Shown piece by piece: positions 40,558 through 48,905 of a stretch of DNA of 64,000 nucleotides. The notes below the pieces were generated by a model that searched no databases, had not been told where the DNA came from, and saw only the letters and a list, made by a program, of their open reading frames with translations. Both the position numbers and the translations under genes were made by a program. This DNA is from DASVUS01 sp036388675. Lineage in GTDB: Bacteria > Armatimonadota > Abditibacteriia > Abditibacteriales > Abditibacteriaceae. Within the stretch, counting starts at the first letter, position 1. Each line of letters begins with the position of its first letter. Where the stretch lies: assembly GCA_036388675.1 (NCBI GenBank), contig DASVRI010000025.1, positions 66,144 through 130,143 on the forward strand, read 5' to 3'.

Positions 40558-43500
40558 ATGAGACAGGAACAGGAAGATAGCGGAGGCGGTGATGTTATCC
40601 GAGTACTCTTAATCGCGGATAATGAAGCCGATTCGGTTCCCATTCGCGAATTGTTGGAGAATGCAAGTTCTGGACAGTTCGACCTGCACTACGTCTCGAC
40701 CTATGACGAGGGGCTGGCCTCTATTTGCCATGGCGGCTACGATGTATGTCTGCTCGACTTGCGTCTTGGTGCTCACTCTGGCATCGACATTCTACACAAA
40801 GCCCGTGAAACGGGATGTTGGGTTCCTACGATTCTGCTCACCGCATCCGATACCCACGAAGTCGGTGAGCAGGTGTTGCGCGCCCAGGCCTCGGATTACC
40901 TGGTTAAAACCGGCCTCACCGGACGCAAATTGGTGCGCGCCATCCGCTATGCAATTAAGAACGGCCAGGCGGCGCAGTCACTAAAACAGTCGCTGCAAGT
41001 TTTGCAGGCGACACTCGATGCCCTGACGGCACACATCGCAGCACTCGACGAAACTGGAACTATTGTCGCGGTCAACCAGGCGTGGCGCCACTTTGCTCAA
41101 GAGAATGGCTGCATCGGCGGACAGTGCGACATCGGCATGAATTACCTGCGGGTGTGTGATATGGCTATGGCGCCCGACGCGCAAGAGGCGCATCTCATGG
41201 CGAGCGGCATTCGAAGCGTTATCAGTGGTGAGATACCAAAGTTTACTCTTGAGTACTCGTTTTCAGGCTCAGAAGGTATCCGCTGGTTTCTGGTAAGCGT
41301 TACGCGCTTCATGTGGGATGGCCCACCACACGTCGTCGTTGCCCACGAAGATGTGACACAGCGCCATGAATCCGAAGCTGCCATGCGTGCAAGCGAAGCA
41401 CGTTTTCGCGCCGCTGCTGAAGGCAGCCTCGATTCGTTCTTCCTTCTGGAAAGCGTCCGTGACGCCGCTGGAGCGTTGCACGATCTGCGCGTTGTGTACT
41501 GCAATGCCCATGGTGCGGCTCTGTTGAACCGCCCGCTAAACGAAATTCATGGCCACCAACTGCGCACTCTTATCCCAGCGCATCGTGCTCAGGATTTTAT
41601 CGACACCTGCCGGGAGGTGATTGAAACTCGCGTTGCAATTGAGAAAATCAATCCTGCCGATTTTTCTGAGACTAATGCCGATTGGCTGCACTTCCAGGTT
41701 GTGCCGCTGGACGATGGTGTGGCCATTACGATTAAAGATATTTCCGAAGAAAAGCGATCTCTTCGAGCATTGCAAAAGCGCGAGCAGCAACTTTCTGAAG
41801 CGCAACAAATCGCCCACATCGGCAGTTGGGATGCGGACTCGAATACCGGGGTCATAAAGTGGTCCGACGAATCGTATCGCATCTATGGGCTTGAACCGCA
41901 AAGCGAAGAACTCTCTGTTGATCGAGTTCTTGAGATTATTCATCCCGATGACCGCGCAGCGGTGCGTGAAACCACCGCGCGAGCCAGGCAGAACAGGGAT
42001 CCCGTTATCTTGCAGCATCGCCTGGTGCGCCCGGATGGTGAACTGCGCATTGTGGAATCGCGAGCTGAAGTCGTTGCCGATGCACACGGCGCAGCGGCGC
42101 GCGTAGTCGGCACAGTACACGACATAACAGAGCAGGTTCAGGCCGAACGCGCGTTGCATGAAAGCCGGGAGCGCCTGCAAGCCATTATCACGACGGTGGA
42201 CATGGTGATCTGGTCGCTCGACCGCGATGGTGTGATCACCATGTCCGAGGGCAAAGGTCTGGCTACTGTGGGCCTGAAGCCAGGCGAAGTTGTCGGGCGC
42301 AGCATCTTTGAACTCTATGCCGACGACTCGCCTTCGGGACAGGCGGCACGCCGCGTGTTGTCCGGTGAAGATGTTGGCGTCACGCTGGAAAACGGCGATG
42401 TTTACTGGGAAGTGCGCTACTCGCCGTTGCGCAACCGCGAGGGCCAAATCATTGGTGCCATTGGCCTGGCCATCGATATTACCGAACGGCTGCAGACCGA
42501 AAAAGCGCTTCTCAAATCGAACCAGCAAATCCTGACGATTTGGGAAAGCATGGCCGATGCATTCTATGCCCTGGACTCTGAGTGGCAATTCACCCATCTC
42601 AACACGCAGGCCGAGCGCTTGCTGCAACGTGGCAGAGATGAACTGCTCGGCAGGGTCATTTGGGATGTGTTTCCCGAAACAGTCGCTTCAACCTTCTTTG
42701 ACGAATACACGCGCGCCGTCCGTGAACAGGTGCCGGTCTCTTTCGAAGAATTCTATCCACCGTTGGGAGGCTGGTTTGCAGTTCGCGCTTATCCTTCGGA
42801 AGTTGGTTTGTCGGTTTATTTCGACAACATCACTGAGCGCAGGCGTGCGGAAGAAGCACTGCGCCAGGCCGAGGAAAAGTATCGTAGCATTTTTGAGCAT
42901 GCTGTTGAAGGCATTTTTCAATGCACGCCTGATGCCCGCTATGTCCATGTGAATCCGGCTCTGGCCCGCATCTATGGTTACGATTCGCCGCAAGACCTTA
43001 TAAACAGTGTCACCGACATCCGCCAGCAATTCGTTGACACACATCATTACGCTGAGTTGCTACAAACCTTGAATGATGAAGGTATGGTGCGCGAAGTCGA
43101 AGCACAGGTCTTCCGTAAAGATGGCACCGTTATTTGGATTTCCATCAACGCACGCACCATTCGCGACAATGCAGGACAGCCGCTGTTCTACGAGAGCAGC
43201 GTCGAAGATATATCGCAACGTAAAGAATCCGAGTACCGGCTGTACCTTGAAGCTTTCTACGATCGATTGACCAGGCTGCCTAACCGTGCTCTGTTCATCA
43301 ACCGCCTGGGGCATGTCCTGGAGCTAGCGAAGCGGCGGGAAGAATTCCGTTTTGCTGTTCTGTTTCTGGATTTCGATGGTTTCAAGCACATCAACGACAG
43401 CCTGGGCCATGTGCTTGGTGACGAATTGCTGATTGAAGTCGGACGACGTCTGGGAGTGGGTCTGCGCCCTGGCGATACGGTTGCCCGCCTGGGGGGCGAT

Positions 43501-44556
43501 GAATTCACCGTGTTGCTGGAAGACATCAAAGATGTAAATTCGGCAATACAAGTTGCCCAACGCATTCATCACGAAATGGCGCGGCCACTGCACCTCGACG
43601 GGCATGAGGTGTTTCCTTCGGTCAGCATTGGCATCGCTCTCAGTACGCCAAACTATGAAAAAGCCGAAGATGTGCTGCGCGATGCCGACACCGCCATGTA
43701 TCGGGCCAAAGCGCGCGGTCGCGGCCACTATCAGGTATTCGACCCAAGTATGCACGCTCATGCCGTGCATCGCCTCAACATGGAAGGCGAGTTGCGACGT
43801 GCCATTGAAAACGGGGAAATAGAACCCTTCTATCAGCCCATTGTGGCGCTGGACAACGGTGCCTTGTGCGGTTTCGAAGCGCTGGTGCGTTGGCACCACC
43901 CGCAGCGGGGCGTGGTTGCTCCCGGAGAATTTATTCCCATCGCGGAAGAGACCGGCTTAATTGTTCCACTGGATGAGCGCGTGCGCTGGCTCGCCTGCCG
44001 CCAATTGCAGCAATGGCAAGCCGATAACGCTCATGGCCGCCACTGGACAATGAGCGTTAATGTATCGCGCAAAACCTTCTCCGTCGCCAATCTTGATACC
44101 GAAATAGAGCACGTATTACACATGACGCAACTGCCGCCTCAATCGTTGAAGGTGGAGATTACGGAAACGACCATCGTTGACAATGTGGCTGTGGCCGAAT
44201 CAACGCTGCGCAAATTAAAAGAGCGTGGCGTCAGTCTCAGCATGGACGACTTTGGCACCGGGTACTCATCACTCAGTTATCTGCATCGTTTCCCGTTGGA
44301 CTCGCTCAAAATCGACCGCTCATTTGTCACGCGCATTGTGCAGGGTGGCGAAAGCCTGGAAATCGTGCGCGCTATCATCACTCTGGCGCATACACTTCGC
44401 ATGAACGTTGTCGCCGAAGGCGTTGAAAGCGCCGGGCAGGCGACACTGCTGCGCGAATTGGGCTGTGAATTCGGGCAGGGCTACTTCTTCTCTCCACCAG
44501 TTCACGCCGCATCGGCTACTCAAATGCTGGCGCCCGGTTACCACTGGAACTGGTAA
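40558..44556 (+). CDS. REC-PAS(x6)-GGDEF-EAL signalling protein
   Basis: 1332 residues. Receiver domain (about 14-130) with the phosphorylatable Asp67 in DVCLLDLRLG. About six PAS/PAC units follow (about 145-890), with starts such as HIGSWDADSNTGVIKWSDES and VEGIFQCTPDARYVHVNPAL. GGDEF (about 895-1060) has intact RLGGDEF and an inhibitory RxxD site exactly five residues before it (RPGDTVARLGGDEF). EAL (about 1075-1325) has FEALVRWHHP, DDFGTGYSSLSYL and VAEGVE. Both catalytic sites look intact, so it can make or degrade c-di-GMP depending on input. No membrane segments. Confidence 0.93.
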   Translation: MRQEQEDSGGGDVIRVLLIADNEADSVPIRELLENASSGQFDLHYVSTYDEGLASICHGGYDVCLLDLRLGAHSGIDILHKARETGCWVPTILLTASDTHEVGEQVLRAQASDYLVKTGLTGRKLVRAIRYAIKNGQAAQSLKQSLQVLQATLDALTAHIAALDETGTIVAVNQAWRHFAQENGCIGGQCDIGMNYLRVCDMAMAPDAQEAHLMASGIRSVISGEIPKFTLEYSFSGSEGIRWFLVSVTRFMWDGPPHVVVAHEDVTQRHESEAAMRASEARFRAAAEGSLDSFFLLESVRDAAGALHDLRVVYCNAHGAALLNRPLNEIHGHQLRTLIPAHRAQDFIDTCREVIETRVAIEKINPADFSETNADWLHFQVVPLDDGVAITIKDISEEKRSLRALQKREQQLSEAQQIAHIGSWDADSNTGVIKWSDESYRIYGLEPQSEELSVDRVLEIIHPDDRAAVRETTARARQNRDPVILQHRLVRPDGELRIVESRAEVVADAHGAAARVVGTVHDITEQVQAERALHESRERLQAIITTVDMVIWSLDRDGVITMSEGKGLATVGLKPGEVVGRSIFELYADDSPSGQAARRVLSGEDVGVTLENGDVYWEVRYSPLRNREGQIIGAIGLAIDITERLQTEKALLKSNQQILTIWESMADAFYALDSEWQFTHLNTQAERLLQRGRDELLGRVIWDVFPETVASTFFDEYTRAVREQVPVSFEEFYPPLGGWFAVRAYPSEVGLSVYFDNITERRRAEEALRQAEEKYRSIFEHAVEGIFQCTPDARYVHVNPALARIYGYDSPQDLINSVTDIRQQFVDTHHYAELLQTLNDEGMVREVEAQVFRKDGTVIWISINARTIRDNAGQPLFYESSVEDISQRKESEYRLYLEAFYDRLTRLPNRALFINRLGHVLELAKRREEFRFAVLFLDFDGFKHINDSLGHVLGDELLIEVGRRLGVGLRPGDTVARLGGDEFTVLLEDIKDVNSAIQVAQRIHHEMARPLHLDGHEVFPSVSIGIALSTPNYEKAEDVLRDADTAMYRAKARGRGHYQVFDPSMHAHAVHRLNMEGELRRAIENGEIEPFYQPIVALDNGALCGFEALVRWHHPQRGVVAPGEFIPIAEETGLIVPLDERVRWLACRQLQQWQADNAHGRHWTMSVNVSRKTFSVANLDTEIEHVLHMTQLPPQSLKVEITETTIVDNVAVAESTLRKLKERGVSLSMDDFGTGYSSLSYLHRFPLDSLKIDRSFVTRIVQGGESLEIVRAIITLAHTLRMNVVAEGVESAGQATLLRELGCEFGQGYFFSPPVHAASATQMLAPGYHWNW

Positions 44557-44638
44557 AAGACTCTCCTGCCGGCGACCCGCGAACGCGACGGCCCGCGAAC
44601 GCGGCGGCCCGCGGATACAGTGTGCAACCGGCTAAGGC

Positions 44639-45022
44639 TTACTTTGCCATCAGTTTCAAAATGGTATCCAGGAAAGTCTGAGGATCGATTGGCTTTTCGA
44701 TGAAGTCGGTGGCCTTTACCTCTTCGGCTCTTCGCTTGTCCTGCTCCCGCACAGCACCAGACACAAAGACAATCGGCACAGTCGAGTCTAATGAGCGAAT
44801 TTTCTCACAGAGGGAGGTGCCGGCACCATCTTTTAGCAGGTAGTCCAGGAGGTAAAGGTCAAACGATTGGCTGCCTGTAGCTGGGGTGAGCAGCGCCTGA
44901 GCTTCTGTGACCGTTGTAGCCGGCACGACTTCATACCCCGCTCCTTTCAAGAGGAAAATGATAAAAGAGCGGGTGTCGTCATGATCTTCGAGATAAAGGA
45001 TGCGCGGTTTATCAGATTCCAT
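44639..45022 (-). CDS. Stand-alone response regulator receiver
   Basis: 127 residues: ILYLEDHDDTRSFIIFLLKG (acidic pocket), DLYLLDYLLKDGAGTSL (phosphorylatable Asp), PIVFVSGAV (conserved Ser) and FIEKPIDP (conserved Lys). No output domain. It is convergent with the REC-PAS-GGDEF-EAL gene, 82 bp away, and may act in the same phosphorelay. The ATG at 45022 has AAAGG before it; a longer frame has no conserved residues. No histidine kinase lies nearby. Confidence 0.85.
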   Translation of the reverse strand: MESDKPRILYLEDHDDTRSFIIFLLKGAGYEVVPATTVTEAQALLTPATGSQSFDLYLLDYLLKDGAGTSLCEKIRSLDSTVPIVFVSGAVREQDKRRAEEVKATDFIEKPIDPQTFLDTILKLMAK

Positions 45023-45261
45023 GAAAGCCTTTGGGTGAGCGATATTACCAGAAAGTGACGTCGCCATCTGCTCACAAGCGCCTACGTTGTAACATATCAA
45101 CATCAACTCTGGTTGCGTTGTGTGTCCTACCGCACATAAAACACCAATTTGCTTTGCACCAGACCCTTAACACGGTTCAACTCGATGATCGCGCACTGCT
45201 ACTTCATTAGCTCTGCACTGCCACGGACTTCAATGTACAGTAGCCCTGATAATAAAATACC

Positions 45262-45499
45262 CCAAGTTGCTACCTACGGTGCGCCGCCCGTGAACGTTGG
45301 GCTGAACGGACTGATGATGAGAACAAGACCCCTGAAGCGGCCTGAGAAGTGATCGTCAGGAGTGATCATCAGGAGTGATCATCAGCCCCGTTCACGAGGC
45401 TTCTCCTCATCAGCGGCACTGCTTCAGCAGCACTGCTTCAGCAGCACTGCTTCAGCAGCACTGCTTCAGCGGCGGGCAACCTCATAAGTGGCAACTTGG
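45262..45499. mobile_element. MITE-like repeat, family A copy 2, with internal tandem repeats
   Basis: Ends CCAAGTTGCTAC (45262-45273) and GTGGCAACTTGG (45488-45499), 12 bp with one mismatch. In reverse orientation it matches 10198-10353. Compared with copy 1 it has expanded: a 13-bp unit GATCATCAGGAGT about 2.7 times (45351-45385) and a 14-bp unit CACTGCTTCAGCAG four times (45417-45472). No coding capacity. Confidence 0.72.
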
Positions 45500-45566
45500 A
45501 TTGAAATAGTAAAAGGGCACTAGTTATCAAGCGCGTACTCGATTCGCAGCAAGTTGTTACAAGACA

Positions 45567-46802
45567 TTAAGTGCGTGCGAGCGCGTGACGGCGGCGTATC
45601 TGGAAAAGCGACGCGAGGCTGAAAAGCAAGCCTCCTGCGATGATGGTAAACGCGGAGCCGTGTTTCTCCCACATTGTAAACGGCACTGGAGGCGGTGGCC
45701 CGGCATCGTGCCAGCCTTTCCAAAAAGTGGCATCGGTGTCGGGATGCCGGCCTTTTTGCAAACGCGTCATCATGTAAGCCGTGCGTTTTTGCTGATACTC
45801 TTCGGCTTCGTCACGCAGGCGTGTGTAGATTTCTTGTATTTTCTGCGGCGAGTAGGAACGGATCGGTTGATCTTCGTGGGGCGCGACGACTTCCTGTAAC
45901 TGAGTACTCGTCGGCGCTTGTGGGTATAGGGATCGTTTGCCGGCGGCAATGAGTTCCATGCTGCGTAGTTGCGCCATCTCCGACAGACTACCTTTGCCTT
46001 GTATTTCGAGCGGCAGTTGCAGCGCGTAAAACACATCGAGGCTTTCCCAAGCGTTGCCTAAAACGATCAATCCCGTGAGACCTTCGACTGCATCCGTCAG
46101 CCCCTTCTTACGTAACTCTTCCTGAGCGCCCTGTTTGTTGTATTGATACTCGTAAAGTTCTTCCCGCCCATATTTCAATGGAATTTTCAGAATATTAGGC
46201 AGAGGGTCTTCAGCAGTGGCTTTAGGTGGAGAAATAATCCAGCGCATCGTCTTGAGCTGATACTTCTCGCGGCCAAAATGCGCGTTCGGCTTGATTTTAA
46301 TCGCCGTTGCGATGTGGTCCGCCGCTGTTTTTATCTCACTTATTTTCGAGCGGTCGGCGCCGTTACGAATCCAACGATGCGCCCAAAATGTGCCGACGTT
46401 CGCATGATAGCGATACCAGTGTTCGCGCAGGCTTTCATTAGCCGGGATCTTTGCATTAAGATGAGTAAACGGCTTCTGTTGTAGGAGTTGTGTGTGTTTC
46501 TTTTCGATCCACATGATAGCGTCGTTGCTGCGACCGATGCGATCGGAGGCTACGGCGGCATCATCGTACAGCGAGAGTTGCGACGGGTCTTGCTTGAGTT
46601 GCGCGGCAACGCGCTTTAAACGCATTTCATAAAACAATGGCGGGTTACGCTCGAAACGTCCAGTGATGACTTGCATCGCTCTAGGCAGAGCGCCTGATTC
46701 CCGTTCGAGCAGGTCGCTGTCGCGGTCGTTGAGGCAGGCTATTGCGGAGGAACCCACAACTCCCAAGCACAGTGCAACTGATAATAACGCGCAACGTTTC
46801 AT
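45567..46802 (-). CDS. Secreted/anchored TPR-like protein of unknown function
   Basis: 411 residues: signal peptide (MKRCALLSVALCLGVVGSSAIA), a helical body with a TPR-like look (RFERNPPLFYEMRLKRVAAQLK then YDDAAVASDRIGRSNDAIMW), and a C-terminal TM segment (about 385-402) with a basic tail. The LNDRD start, FYEMRL and YDDAAVA.DR.G elements recur in envelope proteins of several environmental phyla (from memory). Likely anchored with the helical domain outside. It is divergent from the superoxide dismutase gene. Confidence 0.62.
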   Translation of the reverse strand: MKRCALLSVALCLGVVGSSAIACLNDRDSDLLERESGALPRAMQVITGRFERNPPLFYEMRLKRVAAQLKQDPSQLSLYDDAAVASDRIGRSNDAIMWIEKKHTQLLQQKPFTHLNAKIPANESLREHWYRYHANVGTFWAHRWIRNGADRSKISEIKTAADHIATAIKIKPNAHFGREKYQLKTMRWIISPPKATAEDPLPNILKIPLKYGREELYEYQYNKQGAQEELRKKGLTDAVEGLTGLIVLGNAWESLDVFYALQLPLEIQGKGSLSEMAQLRSMELIAAGKRSLYPQAPTSTQLQEVVAPHEDQPIRSYSPQKIQEIYTRLRDEAEEYQQKRTAYMMTRLQKGRHPDTDATFWKGWHDAGPPPPVPFTMWEKHGSAFTIIAGGLLFSLASLFQIRRRHALART

Positions 46803-46905
46803 ACTCGCCTCCGTATATGAATATTGTACCCACAGTCAAGGGCACCCAATCACGCTTTGCACGTATAACAAAGAGCTATTGCCGGGCGGCAAGGAGAACG
46901 AATTG

Positions 46906-47790
46906 ATGAGCCAACACAAAGACGAAACACTTGCAACATCGGAAACCAAAAACGAAGCGACACTGAATCGTCGTGCTTTCCTGCAAACCGCCGGATTGAC
47001 AGTTGCCGGAATCGCCGCATCGAGTACTCTTCTCGATGCACAGGCGCAGGATGCGGCCACGCCGAGTGCTACTACGCAGAGTGCTACTACGCAGAGTGCG
47101 GCCACGCCGGGTACGGCTACATCGAGTGCCGGCACTCAGAATGCGGCCAGTTATCCGATGCCGCCGAGGCTGGTAGAAAAGCCGCTCAAGCCTTCGACGT
47201 TGAACACCGAAGGAATTTCGCGCCGCACGCATGAAGAGCACTTCAAGCTGTATCAAGGTTACGTGCGTAAGAGCAACGAGCTTTTTGAAGGCATTTCCAA
47301 AGTCACGCGCGACCCGGCCAAAGCGAACCAGACTTACTCGGAAATACGCGAGATGAAAGTCGAACTGTCGTTTGCTCTGGGCGGTGTGAAAAACCACGAA
47401 CTGTATTTCGATATTCTGGGTGGCGCCGGTTCGCAGCCGCAGGGCCGTTTGCTCGAAGAGATTAATCGCAGTTTCGGTTCGGTTGCGGCCTGGGCTGCCG
47501 ACATGAAAGCCACCGGCATTGCGGCGCGTGGTTGGGTATGGACGGCCTATGATTACGATTTGAAGCGCCTGATGAACTACATCGGCGACACGCAAAACAC
47601 CTATCCGATGTGGAACGCCACACCTATCATCGGCCTGGATGTGTATGAGCACGCCTATTATCTGGATTACGGCACCAGACGCGCCGACTACATTGATGCT
47701 TTTCTGCGCAACCTCAACTGGAACGCCATCAACACACGCTTTCAATTGGCCAACGGGCCAGCGAGTACTCTGGTGACAACGGTAACATAA
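46906..47790 (+). CDS. Tat-exported Fe/Mn superoxide dismutase
   Basis: 294 residues. The N-terminus has a twin-arginine signal (NRRAFLQTAGLTVAGIAAS), then a Thr/Ser/Ala-rich linker with ATTQS repeats (about 50-80). The SOD fold follows: metal His in RRTHEEHFKLYQGYVRK, second His in GGVKNHELYFDIL, and Asp/His in GLDVYEHAYYLDYGTRRADYIDAFLRNLNW. The usual His-His at the first site is relaxed. It dismutates superoxide outside the cytoplasm after folding with metal inside. AAGGAG precedes the ATG. Terminator follows. Confidence 0.9.
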   Translation: MSQHKDETLATSETKNEATLNRRAFLQTAGLTVAGIAASSTLLDAQAQDAATPSATTQSATTQSAATPGTATSSAGTQNAASYPMPPRLVEKPLKPSTLNTEGISRRTHEEHFKLYQGYVRKSNELFEGISKVTRDPAKANQTYSEIREMKVELSFALGGVKNHELYFDILGGAGSQPQGRLLEEINRSFGSVAAWAADMKATGIAARGWVWTAYDYDLKRLMNYIGDTQNTYPMWNATPIIGLDVYEHAYYLDYGTRRADYIDAFLRNLNWNAINTRFQLANGPASTLVTTVT

Positions 47791-47810
47791 AGCAAGGGGT
47801 CATACCAGCA

Positions 47811-47855
47811 AAAGCAAAAGAGTTCACGGCATTGCTCGTGAACTCTTTTGCTTTT
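47811..47855. terminator. Bidirectional terminator
   Basis: Long arms AAAGCAAAAGAGTTCACG and CGTGAACTCTTTTGCTTT around GCATTGCT, between the convergent superoxide dismutase and M50 genes. Confidence 0.9.
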
Positions 47856-48849
47856 ATTTGTCGTCGTCTTCGAACAAGCGCTGGAACTGCTTTTTGCGCC
47901 GTGCGCGCTTAACGCGTTCAAACGGGTTGAGATCGCGCCAGGAGAAGTCGTCGTCGCGACGCACTTTCTTCTTTTTGATCTTGGGTGTTCGACGGCCAGC
48001 ACTTTCATAACGCGTCTCGAACCAAACTGCGTCACTTTGTTCGCGTAGAGTCATGCGAGTTTGATAGCACGTCATAAAACCGGCGATTGCCAAAAAAAGT
48101 AGGAATGAATTACCGGCTAACCCAACCAGACCCATCAAAACGGCAGCGGCCATTCCGGTAACGCAGGCGAAATTCATGGAGTTATAAAATCCAAAGCGCG
48201 GCCACAGAATCGTCTGGAGGATCCGCCCGCCATCTAACGGGAAAATTGGTAGCAAATTAAAGAAAAAGAGCGCGAAGTTGACGCTATAAATCCACCACAA
48301 ATAGTAAGCGATGTTATTGGAATAAATCAACGAATAGCTGGAGTCACTGGACAACATGGCGTTGTTGCCGAACGCGAGGAGAGGATTGATCGGCAATGAA
48401 AACTGGAATCGGCTCATCGCGAGCAAAGCGAATCCGGTTATGATGCCGATCAACAAATTGACAAAGAGGCCCCCCGAATGGCCAATAAATGAAGGCCACG
48501 GACGTTGCGGCGTGCGGATAAATGCTAATCCGCCTAGAGGCCACAAGAGAATTTCGTCCGCATCGCCACCCACATGACGCGCGGCGAAACAGTGACCAAA
48601 TTCGTGTAACAAAACGATGCCGAACAAAATCACACTGCTGGTTAGTGCATCACGAATTCCCATGCCGCCGCGAGAGTTGGAAAATAGCAAATTTACGGCA
48701 ATGAGAATAATAAGCGTCGCGTGAACGCGAACACGAATGCCAAACCACTCGCCAAGCGAAACTGAGCCGTTTAGAAAGCCAAGTATTTTGCGCCCGAACC
48801 CACCGCTTTCGTAACGGCTGCGGCTGTAATCACGATCTTGCCAACCCAT
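47854..48849 (-). CDS. Site-2 protease family (M50) membrane metalloprotease
   Basis: 331 residues, about six TM segments. Zinc motif LLHEFGHCFAAR and the distal ligand NLLPIFPLDGGRIL are both present. N- and C-terminal tails are hydrophilic and charged (end: FERVKRARRKKQFQRLFEDDD). Members cleave membrane-embedded substrates such as anti-sigma factors; the target is unknown. No anti-sigma gene is adjacent. Confidence 0.9.
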   Translation of the reverse strand: MGWQDRDYSRSRYESGGFGRKILGFLNGSVSLGEWFGIRVRVHATLIILIAVNLLFSNSRGGMGIRDALTSSVILFGIVLLHEFGHCFAARHVGGDADEILLWPLGGLAFIRTPQRPWPSFIGHSGGLFVNLLIGIITGFALLAMSRFQFSLPINPLLAFGNNAMLSSDSSYSLIYSNNIAYYLWWIYSVNFALFFFNLLPIFPLDGGRILQTILWPRFGFYNSMNFACVTGMAAAVLMGLVGLAGNSFLLFLAIAGFMTCYQTRMTLREQSDAVWFETRYESAGRRTPKIKKKKVRRDDDFSWRDLNPFERVKRARRKKQFQRLFEDDDK

Positions 48850-48905
48850 GAGAGTATCCTCTGTACAACGCTGAACAACTATTGCAACGTAACAATATTA
48901 GTATG

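Noticed and set aside
45351..45472. CRISPR-like array
   Set aside because: The 13-bp and 14-bp units are direct tandem repeats without unique spacers and lie inside the family A element; no cas gene is present.
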